Notes under the pieces: generated by a model
The model's input: only the letters and a program-made list of their open reading frames with translations
Databases searched by the model: none
What the model was told of the DNA's origin: nothing
Position numbers and translations under genes: made by a program
From: Nocardia inohanensis NBRC 100128
GTDB taxonomy: Bacteria > Actinomycetota > Actinomycetes > Mycobacteriales > Mycobacteriaceae
DNA length: 64,000 nucleotides
Assembly: GCF_001612945.1 (NCBI RefSeq)
Contig: NZ_BDBK01000001.1
Location: 682,001 to 746,000 of the forward strand
Reading direction: 5' to 3'
Part shown: positions 33,709-42,386 of the stretch, in pieces
Position numbering within the stretch: the stretch's first letter is position 1
Layout of the letters: every line of letters begins with the position of its first letter

Positions 33709-35376
33709 CTAGTCGCCGAGCTGCCGGGCCGCCCACACCGCCAGCTTTTCGCGCCCGATCTTGGCGTTGTGGCGGATATCGACCGGGAACTCGGGATGGA
33801 ACAGGAATGCCCCGACCGCCGCGGCCACCTCGAATTCGTCCCGCCGCCGGGACAATTGCCCCGTCACCACCTGCTCGTCGGCCCCGGCTTCGAGCTCCAC
33901 GCACAGCACCGGCCGCTGTGCGCCCCGCTCGCCGACCCCGACCAGCGCGGTCCGCGCCACGCCCGGAACGGTATTGAACACTTGCTCGACCTGCACGGTG
34001 AACATCGGCCCGCGCGCGGTCTCCAAACGCTGACTCTTGCGCCCGCAGAACCGGATTCGCCCTTCCTCGTCGATCCACGCCAGGTCCCCGGTGCGATGCC
34101 ACACCCGATCCCCGTCGATGATCTTCCCGGCCGCATTGGCCGCCTCCGGCCAGAAGTACCGGGTGCTGACGTTCGGCCCCGCGACCACCAGCTCCCCGAT
34201 CCCGCGCGAGACCGCCAGCTGCGCTTCGCGCGCCGCCACGGCCGCCCAGGTCGGCAGCTCGTCATCGGTGATCGCGATGATCCGCGCCTGCACGTGCAGC
34301 GCCGGCCGCCCCACGCACACCCCCTTGCCGCGATGCGCCTGCTCCACCAAGTCGCCCAGCAATTCCCGCGATTCGATGGTCGCCATCGGCAGCGCCTCGG
34401 TGGCCCCGTACCCGCTGTACACCTTCGCCTCGGCCGGCAGCGCCCTGCGCAGCCCCGCGATGCACCAGTCCGGTACCGGCGCGCCGCCGGAGTAGATGCT
34501 CTCCAGGCTCGGCAGCTCCGCCCCGGTGTCCTCGAGCTGCTTCAGTAGCGGAACCAGCACGGCGGGGGAGGCGAACATGGTCTTGACGCCGAACCGCCGG
34601 CACGCGTCCACCACGTGCGCCGGATCGGTCGCGCCGACCTTCGACGGAATCAAAGGCGGTATGACGCAACGTGATCCGAGTAGCAGCTCCAGGATTCCGG
34701 CGACCGGCGCGGTGATCAGCGAGGTCCCCGGCGGCACGTGCTCGCGCGCCGCGTCCACCTGCTCGATCATGGCGCTCAGATTGCCGTGGGTGAGCACCAC
34801 CGCCTTGGCCGGTCCGGTGCTGCCGGTGGTGTAGGCGATGAGCAGCGGATCGTCATCGGGCGCGGGTTCCCGAACCGGCAGTGCCGCAGTGGGTTTGCGC
34901 CCCCAGCTCGCCAAGGTCGGCCCGCGCCAGAAGCATCGGCCCACGGTCACCGACACCCGCACCTTGCGGAAGTAGGAGCGGAACACGATCCGCACCGCCT
35001 GCGCCTCCGAAACCCCCACGAACGCTTCGGCATCGGCGGCTTGCAGGCAGCGCAGCATCTTGAACAGCCCCATGCCCGGATCGATCACCACCGGCACCGA
35101 CCCGATCTTGAAGAGCCCGTACAGCACCGCGTACAGCTCGGGCCCGGGTTTGACCAGCACGATGGTCCGCATACCCCGCGTCACCCCGGCGGCGGCGAAG
35201 TTCTCGGCGATGGCGTCGGACCAGGCGTCGAGCTCGGCATAGCCGATCTCGCTGTACGTCGGCAGTCCGGCGCCGTCGTGGCCGGTGGCGTGGATGACCG
35301 CCGCCCGCTCGGGGTGTGCGGCGACGACGGCGGCGAACCGATCCAGCGCACGCCAATAGGTTGCGGTAACGGTCAC
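33709..35376 (-). CDS. nltC: AMP-forming beta-lactone synthetase-like ligase, OleC/NltC-like
   Basis: A 555-residue ANL-superfamily adenylating enzyme. The P-loop YTTGSTGPAK is at residues 182-191, the GYGATEALPM motif near 310, the adenine/ribose-binding HRTGDLAWIDEEGRIRF region near 435, and the C-terminal subdomain ends with FHPEFPVDIRHNAKIGREKL, a C-terminus characteristic of OleC proteins. OleC/NltC adenylates a 2-alkyl-3-hydroxyacid so that its hydroxyl closes a beta-lactone, rather than forming a CoA ester. Start GTG 35376 with GAGG upstream. The membrane peptide and reductase follow in one operon; the two thiolase genes lie divergently. Ordinary acyl-CoA ligase activity cannot be excluded by sequence alone. 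Confidence 0.88.
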   Translation of the reverse strand: MTVTATYWRALDRFAAVVAAHPERAAVIHATGHDGAGLPTYSEIGYAELDAWSDAIAENFAAAGVTRGMRTIVLVKPGPELYAVLYGLFKIGSVPVVIDPGMGLFKMLRCLQAADAEAFVGVSEAQAVRIVFRSYFRKVRVSVTVGRCFWRGPTLASWGRKPTAALPVREPAPDDDPLLIAYTTGSTGPAKAVVLTHGNLSAMIEQVDAAREHVPPGTSLITAPVAGILELLLGSRCVIPPLIPSKVGATDPAHVVDACRRFGVKTMFASPAVLVPLLKQLEDTGAELPSLESIYSGGAPVPDWCIAGLRRALPAEAKVYSGYGATEALPMATIESRELLGDLVEQAHRGKGVCVGRPALHVQARIIAITDDELPTWAAVAAREAQLAVSRGIGELVVAGPNVSTRYFWPEAANAAGKIIDGDRVWHRTGDLAWIDEEGRIRFCGRKSQRLETARGPMFTVQVEQVFNTVPGVARTALVGVGERGAQRPVLCVELEAGADEQVVTGQLSRRRDEFEVAAAVGAFLFHPEFPVDIRHNAKIGREKLAVWAARQLGD

Positions 35377-35883
35377 GACATCACCTCGAGGGAATTCGAG
35401 CGCACGGGAATTCGAACCACTTTCGTAATCGCGAGTGCGGAATTAGTGGATGCATATTGCGACACACGTCCCCCTGGAAATGTCGAGGAATGCGATGAGC
35501 GGTACCGGGAGGTTACCGCACCTGTCGCGCACCCGCCACCGGTCGTTGTCGAAAACGCCTTGCCGTGCAATGGGTTTGGTGTGAATCACGGTACCGACAC
35601 CGGTTTCGCCGCAGCCCCTAGCGGACCCCTATGTCAGTACCCCTGGACATTCCCGCCCGTACCCCGTTTTACCAGGTCCTCGAGGTTGGCGTAGCGCGAA
35701 ATCCTCCTGTTACCAATGGGATTCGTGTGACCACTGTGATGTCCGGTTACCCATTGGTACTGATACCGTCCGATTCGGCATCGGGGCTACTGGATAACGA
35801 CGGCACCGGCATCGAATAGCGAATGCCGCACGCCGCACCAGAATTCGACCGAACTTCAAAATCTTTCCAGAGAGTAGGGGGCC
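35377..35883. promoter_or_regulatory. Divergent control region of the beta-lactone cluster
   Basis: A 507-base gap between the nltC-like and nltA-like starts with no convincing gene; it is noticeably less GC-rich than its surroundings. It contains a direct repeat GGGAATTCGA at 35390-35399 and 35406-35415 (16-base period, just upstream of the nltC-like start), and a perfect inverted repeat TACCAATGGG (35711-35720) with CCCATTGGTA (35750-35759). AGAGAGTAGGGGGCC gives a ribosome-binding site for the nltA-like gene. Promoters for both operons must lie here. Confidence 0.65.
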
Positions 35884-36930
35884 ATGCGTACTCGCTTCGA
35901 ATCGATCGGTGCGTACACACCCAGCACCGTCCGCTCCACGGAAGACGTGATCAGCAGCCTGTCCGTGCCCAGGGCACTGGATCTGGAGCGCATCACCGGA
36001 ATCAAGAACCGGCGCGTCTACAATTCCGATCCGGACAACTACGAGTCCTCGTTCGAACTGGCCCGCCAGGCCATCGACGACTGCCTCAGCCACTCCGGCT
36101 ACGCCGCCGCAGACCTCGACGTCGTCATCTGCGTCTCCATCACCCGCTTCCGCGACGCCGAACACTTCTGTTACGCACCGGCTTTCGCGCTCATGCTGCG
36201 CAATGCCATCGGCGCCACCAATGCCCTGCACTTCGATCTGTCCAATGCCTGCGCGGGCATGATCACCGGGGTCAAGCTGCTCGATCGCATGATCAAGACC
36301 GGGGTGGTGCGGCGCGGCCTGGTGGTCAGCGGCGAGCAGATCACCCCCATCGCCGAGACCGCGACCCGTGAGATCAGCCAGCCCTACGATCCGCAGTTCG
36401 CGGCGCTCACCGTGGGCGACGCCGCGGTGGCGGTGATCGTCGACGACAAGGGCGACGATCACGACGAGATCCACTACATCGAGCTGATGACCACCGCCGC
36501 GGGCGCGGAGCACTGCATCGGCATGCCGAGCGAGAAGACCACCGGCATCGCCATGTACACCGACAACCGGGCGCTGGCCAGCGAATCCCGGTATCTCCAG
36601 GGCATCAGCCGGATGGCGGATTACCTCGCGGAGACCGGAAGGACCTGGGAGAGCGAGAAATACGACTACTGGGTGCATCACCAGTTCAGCGGGCCGGCCA
36701 TCGACTACATCAGCCAGCTCACCGAACGGCACTTCGACACCCCGATGCCGCAGCAGCTCAACGTGTACCAGGAGTACGGCAATACCGCCTCCACCTCGCA
36801 CTTCCTGGTGCTGCACGAGCATCTGGCGCAGCAGAGGATCCCGAAGGGCTCCAAGGTGCTGCTGATTCCCGAAGCGTCCGGCGTGGTGTCCGGGCAGCTC
36901 GCCGCGACCATCAGCCGACTGGAGGCGTGA
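35884..36930 (+). CDS. nltA: Thiolase-fold condensing subunit with catalytic Cys, OleA/NltA-like
   Basis: A 348-residue KAS III/OleA-type protein. The Cys-His-Asn triad is complete: Cys123 in LSNACAGM, the His pair at 265-266 in WVHHQFS and Asn300 in YGNTAS. OleA joins two acyl-CoAs head to head by a Claisen condensation and needs, besides Cys, a Glu that in OleA comes from the partner subunit in an E-P context. The aligned position here reads YAP (Ala98), so the Glu is missing. The neighbouring gene keeps that Glu but lacks the Cys, as in the NltA/NltB heterodimer of nocardiolactone synthesis. ATG 35884 (CATGCG) follows AGTAGGGGG. Confidence 0.9.
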   Translation: MRTRFESIGAYTPSTVRSTEDVISSLSVPRALDLERITGIKNRRVYNSDPDNYESSFELARQAIDDCLSHSGYAAADLDVVICVSITRFRDAEHFCYAPAFALMLRNAIGATNALHFDLSNACAGMITGVKLLDRMIKTGVVRRGLVVSGEQITPIAETATREISQPYDPQFAALTVGDAAVAVIVDDKGDDHDEIHYIELMTTAAGAEHCIGMPSEKTTGIAMYTDNRALASESRYLQGISRMADYLAETGRTWESEKYDYWVHHQFSGPAIDYISQLTERHFDTPMPQQLNVYQEYGNTASTSHFLVLHEHLAQQRIPKGSKVLLIPEASGVVSGQLAATISRLEA

Positions 36931-36934
36931 AGCC

Positions 36935-37855
36935 ATGACCACCACCATCGTTTCCGCGGCGGTCTGCACCGATGTGGACAGCAACAGCTACTTCGAACTG
37001 GCCGCCCGCGCCGGCCGGGCGGCGCTGGAACAGGCCGGGGTCTCGCCCGATCACATCGGCCTGATCATCAATGCCGGGGTGTTCCGGGACAGCAATATCT
37101 CCGAACCGGCCGTGGCCGCGCTGATCCAGAAGCGCCTGGAGGTCGGCCTGGAGTACCGGACCGGCCGGCTCCCCGCTTTCTCCTTCGATCTGCTAAATGG
37201 CGGCAACGGCGTGGTGCACAGCCTGATGGCGGCGCAAACCTTCATCGCCGCAGGCGATCTGGAGTACGCGCTGGTGGTCGCCGGTGACACCCATCCGTCG
37301 CTGGAGCGTGAGGTCGAGGGCTTCCCGTACACCCCCACCGGTGCGGCCCTGCTACTGCGCCTCTCCGGTGACGCGGGCGGCTTCGGCCGGCTCTACACCG
37401 CGCAGGAATCGGGTGCGATCGCCCCCACCGGCTGGGCGGATCTGGTCGGCGCGGGCACCAACGGCCGGGCCGCCATGACCATCGGCCCCGGCAGCGGCGA
37501 CCCGCTCGAAGCCGCCGCCGAGGCCGTGACGCAGCTGCTGGCCGGAGAGGGGTTGGAGCTCAACGACTTCGCCACCGGGGCGGCCGTATTGCTCACGCCC
37601 GCACCGATTCCGGGCTTCCGCGAGCGTCTGGCCTATCGATTGGGTGTGCCGTCGTCGGCGGTGGCCGGGGTCGATCCCGCCGTGGGCGACCCGTATTCGG
37701 CCGCCCCCGTGCACGCCTACCTGACCGCGGCGCAGCGCGGCCTGCTCGACGCGGCCCGCGCCGTGGTGTTCCTGGGTGTGGACGACAGCTCGGCGGCCTG
37801 CCTGGTCTACCGGCCGCATGCGCTGGCCTCCACTGGGCCCGCATCGGATGGCTGA
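36935..37855 (+). CDS. nltB: Thiolase-fold partner subunit lacking the Cys, NltB-like
   Basis: A 306-residue KAS III-like protein that starts four bases after the nltA-like stop. It shares the fold (LELAARAGRAALEQAG-type helix, INAGVFRDSNISEPAVA, FSFDLLNGGNGVVHSL), but where the partner has Cys123 it has Gly90, and the His and Asn positions are also changed. It keeps Glu57 in the SEPAVA context that corresponds to the essential OleA Glu. It therefore cannot form an acyl-enzyme by itself and probably supplies the Glu to the Cys-bearing partner in an obligate heterodimer. It is shorter than the partner, having lost N-terminal residues. Confidence 0.87.
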   Translation: MTTTIVSAAVCTDVDSNSYFELAARAGRAALEQAGVSPDHIGLIINAGVFRDSNISEPAVAALIQKRLEVGLEYRTGRLPAFSFDLLNGGNGVVHSLMAAQTFIAAGDLEYALVVAGDTHPSLEREVEGFPYTPTGAALLLRLSGDAGGFGRLYTAQESGAIAPTGWADLVGAGTNGRAAMTIGPGSGDPLEAAAEAVTQLLAGEGLELNDFATGAAVLLTPAPIPGFRERLAYRLGVPSSAVAGVDPAVGDPYSAAPVHAYLTAAQRGLLDAARAVVFLGVDDSSAACLVYRPHALASTGPASDG

Positions 37856-38061
37856 ACGAAATATACTGTCTGGCAATTCGTTTCATCGGTATCCCGCCGA
37901 CGGCTCCGGGCGCGCCGGCCGGCGGGTACCGGAAACGCCGTGCCCCGGCTGATATCGGTCGCCACCAGGCGGCCACCGCTGCAATGATGCCGCTCCAGCA
38001 CACCGAAGCTCGCCGTGCCATCCCTTCAGTCGGGCGCATCCGATCGATGAAGGGACTGGAG

Positions 38062-40161
38062 ATGCGGCGGTCGGTCGCGATGGACCGAGAACAGCGGGCG
38101 GTGGGCGGAATCCGCCCGGGACCACGACGAGTGGACACTACGGAGGCGCGGCTACGGGCGGCGCTACCCGGCGCGGATCCCGCCGAACTGACTGTCATGC
38201 GGGCGCTGGCGGTGCTGGGCGGGGTGGGCACCGCACGGCTGGCCGCGGACCTGATCGATCGCGATATCGCCGAAACCCGCGGTGTGGTAGCGGAATTGGC
38301 GGCGGCCGGGCTCGTGCAGGGGGAGCGGTGGGCGCATCGGGAGTACGCCGAGCGGCTGTTGGGCGAGCTACCGGGCGAAGAGCTGCGCGACCTGCACGCG
38401 CGGACCGCGGAACTGCTGTACAAGAACGGGTTTCCGGCCGTCTACGTGGCGCGGCATCTGGTGGCGGCGGGGGACGTGCGCGGCACCTGGGCGGCCAGGG
38501 TGCTGGTCGCGGCGGCAGACGAAGCGCTGCGGGAGTACGAATTGGACCGGGCCGGGCAGTGTTTGGAGCTGGCGTATCGCGCCAGTCGCCGAGCGCGGGA
38601 ACGGGCCGCCATCGCCGCGCGGCTGGTATCGGTCGAGTGGTGCACCAACCCCTCCAGCCGGACCCGTAACTTCGGCCGGTTGAAGGCCGCGCTGCGGACC
38701 GGCCGGGTGCCGCATCCGGAGCTGCCCGCCACCGTGCTGCACATGCTGTGGCACGGGTACGCGCTGCACGCCGATCACGCACTGACCCGGTTGGACCGGG
38801 CCGTGGACGGGGTGCTGCCCGGCGGGCCGCGCTTCGAATTCCTCTGCGCCTGGCTGCGTTACACGCATCCGGTGCAGATGCAGCGATATCAGCGCCTGTT
38901 CGAGGGACCGGTCCGCCCCGGATATCCGGCGGAACGGGACACCCCGCACGGCCCGGCCGGTAAGCTGCTGGCGGCGCTGCTGACCCAGCATCCGCCCGCC
39001 GAACTTCCCACCGCCGCGCAGCGCATCCTGGCCGGGCATCGGCTCACCCTCGATACGGTCGAGGTGCTGGTGGCGGCCGTGGACTGCCTCATCCACACCG
39101 ATCGGCTCGACACCGCCGACGCCTGGTGCGTATCGCTGCTGGCCGAGTCGGCGGCCCGGGGCGCGCCCACCTGGCAATCCATCTTCGCGGCCGCTCGGGC
39201 GGAAACCCTGTTGCGCAAGGGCAATCTCGCGGGTGCGGCCGAACACGCCGTCCTTGCGCTGAACCTGCTGCCCGCCGACCATCTGGGCGTGTGGGTGGGT
39301 CGGCCGCTCGCGGTGCTGGTGCGAGCGCTGACCGCACTCGGCAAGCACGCCGAGGCCGCCGCCCAGCTGCGCCGCCCGGTGCCGCGGGCCATGTTCGATT
39401 CCCGTTTCGCCCTGGCCTATCTCAGCGCGCACGGCGATCACTGCCTAGCCACCGGCCGCCCGGAGGAGGCGCTACGCCATTACCGCCGCTGCGGCAATCT
39501 CATGCAGGAATGGCAGCTGGACTTCGCCTGGCTCGCACCCTGGCGCAATGACATGGCCGCCGCCAGCCTCGCCGCCGGACAGCACTGGCAGGCACAGGCT
39601 TTCGCCTCCATGCACCTGGATCTGATCGGCGGTGCGGACGGTCACCGCACCGGCGGGACCTCGCTGCGCCTGCTGGCCGCCACCAACGACGAACACCGGC
39701 GGGTGCCACTGCTGCGCCGGGCGGTGGCCATCGCGCGCGCCGGGGCCGACGAACGCGAATTGGCCACGGCCCTGGTCGATCTGGGCAACTCCTACCGCGC
39801 GATGGGCGATGCCGACCGCGCCCGCCCCCTGCTGCGCGAAGCATCCCGGCTCACCGCGGCCTGCGGCGCCGCCGAACCCACCGAACGCCTGGCCGGCGCC
39901 CTGCCCGAACCCGCGCTTACCCAGCCCATCCCCGTCACCGGCGGCGGTCGGGACGCGCTCAGCCCCGCCGAACGCCGGGTGGCCGAACTCGCCGCGCTCG
40001 GCCAGCGCAATCGCGAGATCGCCGCCGCGCTCGACATCACCACCAGCACCGTGGAACAGCATCTCACCAAGGTCTACCGCAAGCTGTCGGTCGCCCGCCG
40101 CGGCGAACTCCGCTTCGCGCTGGTGGAGCAGGCGGCCACGGCCGGAAACGCGGTGGGATAA
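38062..40161 (+). CDS. LuxR-type regulator, LAL-like but without the ATPase domain
   Basis: A protein of about 699 residues (725 if ATG 37984 is used). The C-terminus is a LuxR helix-turn-helix: LSPAERRVAELAALGQRNRE, then AALDITTSTVEQHLTKVYRK. Upstream lie some 500 residues of helical TPR-like repeats rich in Ala, Leu and Arg, and at the N-terminus a winged-helix-like piece (MRALAVLGGVGTARLAADLI) that in LAL regulators follows the AAA ATPase. No Walker A or B is present, so this is a LAL regulator that has lost its ATPase. Located directly behind nltB on the same strand, it is the best candidate for pathway control. ATG 38062 has AAGGGA upstream; the exact start is uncertain. Confidence 0.82.
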   Translation: MRRSVAMDREQRAVGGIRPGPRRVDTTEARLRAALPGADPAELTVMRALAVLGGVGTARLAADLIDRDIAETRGVVAELAAAGLVQGERWAHREYAERLLGELPGEELRDLHARTAELLYKNGFPAVYVARHLVAAGDVRGTWAARVLVAAADEALREYELDRAGQCLELAYRASRRARERAAIAARLVSVEWCTNPSSRTRNFGRLKAALRTGRVPHPELPATVLHMLWHGYALHADHALTRLDRAVDGVLPGGPRFEFLCAWLRYTHPVQMQRYQRLFEGPVRPGYPAERDTPHGPAGKLLAALLTQHPPAELPTAAQRILAGHRLTLDTVEVLVAAVDCLIHTDRLDTADAWCVSLLAESAARGAPTWQSIFAAARAETLLRKGNLAGAAEHAVLALNLLPADHLGVWVGRPLAVLVRALTALGKHAEAAAQLRRPVPRAMFDSRFALAYLSAHGDHCLATGRPEEALRHYRRCGNLMQEWQLDFAWLAPWRNDMAAASLAAGQHWQAQAFASMHLDLIGGADGHRTGGTSLRLLAATNDEHRRVPLLRRAVAIARAGADERELATALVDLGNSYRAMGDADRARPLLREASRLTAACGAAEPTERLAGALPEPALTQPIPVTGGGRDALSPAERRVAELAALGQRNREIAAALDITTSTVEQHLTKVYRKLSVARRGELRFALVEQAATAGNAVG

Positions 40162-40267
40162 CAACTCTCGTAGCTCACGACGTTCGAAAGGGGTCGGATA
40201 ATGGGCGCAGAACCGATCGGTGTGATTCCGGCGCGTGCGGAGGTCGATGGACCGGCTGATTGATAAA

Positions 40268-40283
40268 TACCGAACGGTCGGTA
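40268..40283. promoter_or_regulatory. Orphan TetR-type operator palindrome
   Basis: Perfect arms TACCGA and TCGGTA around ACGG, in the gap between the LuxR and XRE genes. The pattern is that of many TetR-family operators, but no TetR gene is adjacent; the regulator would have to act in trans. Confidence 0.4.
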
Positions 40284-40391
40284 CATCTGTGCGCTATATC
40301 CGAGACCTGCTCGGCGGCCACATCACCCTCGGGCTGCTCGCCGCACCCCTGCTCGAGAACTGGCTCGGGGATCGCTTCGCCGGTCGCCCGA

Positions 40392-41186
40392 TCAGCCCTC
40401 GCCGCCGGTCGGCAAACCCAGGAATATCTGCACCTGATTCGGGTAGGGGCCGTAGTTGCCCCGGAACAACTGCACCGCCACCTCCCGCACCTCGCCGGTA
40501 TCGAGGTCGCGCAATCGCATCAGCGAGCGTTCCCGCCCGTAGGCCACCGCGCCCTCGTCCCACAACTCGCGGAACTGCTCGTACCGGCCGAGTTCGGCGA
40601 GCAGATCGGTGGACCAGGCGGTATCGCCGACGGTCGCGATGAGACTGCGCAGCCACTGCACGGTCAGGCGTAGCTCCTCGTCCCACTCCACCATCACCCG
40701 CCGGGAGCGTTCGTCGGCCAGGAACCAGCGCAGGATATTCACGTCCTCGCGCAGTCCCGGGAACGCCCGCGCGTAACTCTCGTTGCAGGCCAGCACATTC
40801 CAGCGGGTGTCTAGATAGGCGGCCAGGTGCGGTTCGTGCAGGTTCAGCGCATCGCGCATATCCTCGGTGAGCCCGGCTTGCAGCTCCTCGACCGAGGGCA
40901 CCTCGGGATTGGCCAGCCCCGCCAGATCGAACAGGTGCCGGCGCTCCACCGGCGCCAGCGCGGCCACCCGATCCAGATAGCGCACCAGCGCATCCACCAC
41001 CTCGTGGGTGGGATGCCCCCGATCGCCCTTCTCCAGATGCGTCACATAACTCGCACTGACCCCGGCATTGAAGGCGAGCCGCTCCCGCGAAACCCCCCGA
41101 TCCTCACGCAGCCGGCGCAGGAGCTTCCCGAACGACGGCGGACGCAACTGCCCGGAGTCGCGATTGAAGTCCCCATTCAGGCCCAC
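40392..41186 (-). CDS. XRE/MmyB-like transcriptional regulator
   Basis: A 264-residue regulator. An XRE helix-turn-helix lies near residues 15-75: FGKLLRRLREDRGVSRERLA, FNAGVSASYVTHLEKGDRGH. The rest is the MmyB-like ligand-binding domain with a PAS-like fold (YLDTRWNVLACNESYARAFP, NILRWFLADERSRR and LAELGRYEQFRELWDEGAV). In actinomycetes these proteins often bind fatty-acid-like ligands and sit beside oxidoreductase genes. GTG 41186 has AAGGA upstream. It lies next to the beta-lactone cluster, on the far side of the LuxR gene, and could respond to acyl metabolites; that is inference. Confidence 0.86.
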   Translation of the reverse strand: MGLNGDFNRDSGQLRPPSFGKLLRRLREDRGVSRERLAFNAGVSASYVTHLEKGDRGHPTHEVVDALVRYLDRVAALAPVERRHLFDLAGLANPEVPSVEELQAGLTEDMRDALNLHEPHLAAYLDTRWNVLACNESYARAFPGLREDVNILRWFLADERSRRVMVEWDEELRLTVQWLRSLIATVGDTAWSTDLLAELGRYEQFRELWDEGAVAYGRERSLMRLRDLDTGEVREVAVQLFRGNYGPYPNQVQIFLGLPTGGEG

Positions 41187-41520
41187 GCCAACATCCTTCT
41201 CCAACGAGGTACCACGAACGCGACGAGTAACCGCCGGGGATCGCGCTTTCCGATAGTTCAGTTCTTGACCTATTTCAATACCGTCTCCCCCGGCGAAAGA
41301 CAAGATCGAAACGCGCTTAGCGAACTACTGGAAAACCTTGGTACGGAAAACATGCTGTCATAGGCCAACACGTTTCCGCTGTATGAGACGAATGTGCCTC
41401 GCGGGTAACAATATATCGTCTGCGTCTGGTGAGTCGTGTGTGACTTCCGGGCAAACATGCGCTATGGGCACGGCGAAAAGAGCTGAGGCGCGGTCGAATA
41501 CGGCTCGGCGGCGGGTGCCG
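41187..41520. other. Gene-free interval with AT-rich promoter-like DNA
   Basis: 334 bases between the XRE start and the end of the SDR gene. It is locally AT-rich (around 41400-41425, AACAATATATCG), as expected for the XRE promoter on the minus strand. A 62-codon minus-strand frame here has no family resemblance and low-complexity Ser runs; I do not call it a gene. Confidence 0.5.
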
Positions 41521-42327
41521 TCAGAGCGAGTCGGCCTTGCTGATCCAACCGACCACCAGGCGATTGAGCCAGGTGGGGGAGAGTTGGGTGGCGGCGGCCA
41601 GGAGTTTGGTCTGCGCACCGACCAGGACGTGCGGGCTGGGCAGCAGACGGCGGCCGGTGGCGGTCCGCCATACCGATTCCGCGACGTCGTCGGCGGTCAG
41701 GCGGACGCCCAGGGTGCCCGCGGACTTCGCGCCGCGATCGACCTCGGTCATCATGCCGGTGGCGACGAACAGCGGCAGCAGGTCGTGCACCCGGATGCCG
41801 TGGTGCCGCCACTCCAGATCCAGGGCTTCGGTGAGGGAGCGGACCGCGGCCTTGGTCGCCCCGTAGACGGCCAAGCCGGGCTGACCGTAGAGGGCGGACG
41901 CCGAGGCCAGGTTGATCACCTGGCTGCGCGGGGTGTCGCGCAGGTGGGGGAGGGCGGCGTGGCAGCCGTTGAGGACGCCTTTGACGTTCACATCCACCAG
42001 GCGGTGCAGTCGCTCCAGCGGGATGTCCTCGAACGAGCCCGAGTACAGGATGCCCGCATTGTTGACCAGCAGGTCGAGACGGCCGGTGGCGCTGGTGAAT
42101 TCGGTGAGCGCGCGCTCCCAGCCGGCCGGATCGGTGACATCGAGCGCGCCGGTGAGCGTGGTGCCCTCGATCTCCCGCGCGGTGCGCCCCGCGGCGTCGG
42201 CGTCGATGTCGTAGAGGCCGACGGTCCAGCCCGCCGCCGCGAAGCGGGTCGCGATCGCGCGGCCGATGCCCGCCGCCGCCCCGGTGACGAAGACCGCGGG
42301 GTGAGACCTGTTGACGGTCATGGACAT
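41521..42327 (-). CDS. Short-chain dehydrogenase/reductase
   Basis: A 268-residue classical SDR. Cofactor motif TGAAAGIGRAIATRF near residue 15, NNAG at about 88, catalytic Ser in LASASALYG and Y-x3-K in YGATKAAV near 155-160. The C-terminal 60 residues (LVGAQTKLLAAATQLSPTW) resemble SDRs with a membrane-associated tail that oxidise or reduce hydrophobic alcohols and lipids. The start is ATG 42327 with GGGAGG five bases upstream; the in-frame extension toward 43152 is a shadow of the hydrolase gene. It forms a likely operon with the upstream HSL-type hydrolase (59-base gap). Confidence 0.9.
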   Translation of the reverse strand: MSMTVNRSHPAVFVTGAAAGIGRAIATRFAAAGWTVGLYDIDADAAGRTAREIEGTTLTGALDVTDPAGWERALTEFTSATGRLDLLVNNAGILYSGSFEDIPLERLHRLVDVNVKGVLNGCHAALPHLRDTPRSQVINLASASALYGQPGLAVYGATKAAVRSLTEALDLEWRHHGIRVHDLLPLFVATGMMTEVDRGAKSAGTLGVRLTADDVAESVWRTATGRRLLPSPHVLVGAQTKLLAAATQLSPTWLNRLVVGWISKADSL

Positions 42328-42386
42328 TCGAGCCTCCCTGCGCGTGGCGGGCCGTGGTCGGCGGGCGCGACCAGCCCGCGCCCCGA

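Noticed and set aside
35631..35819. A 62-codon frame in the divergent lactone promoter region
   Set aside because: No family resemblance; it covers the inverted repeat that is better read as regulatory DNA.
40247..40642. A plus-strand frame beginning MDRLIDKYRTVGTSVRYI with a hydrophobic stretch
   Set aside because: Only its first 45 codons look protein-like, no Shine-Dalgarno is present, and the rest is antisense to the XRE gene with low-complexity Arg/Pro.
41270..41458. A 62-codon minus-strand frame upstream of the XRE gene
   Set aside because: Ser-rich, no ribosome-binding site, and it lies over the AT-rich promoter region.
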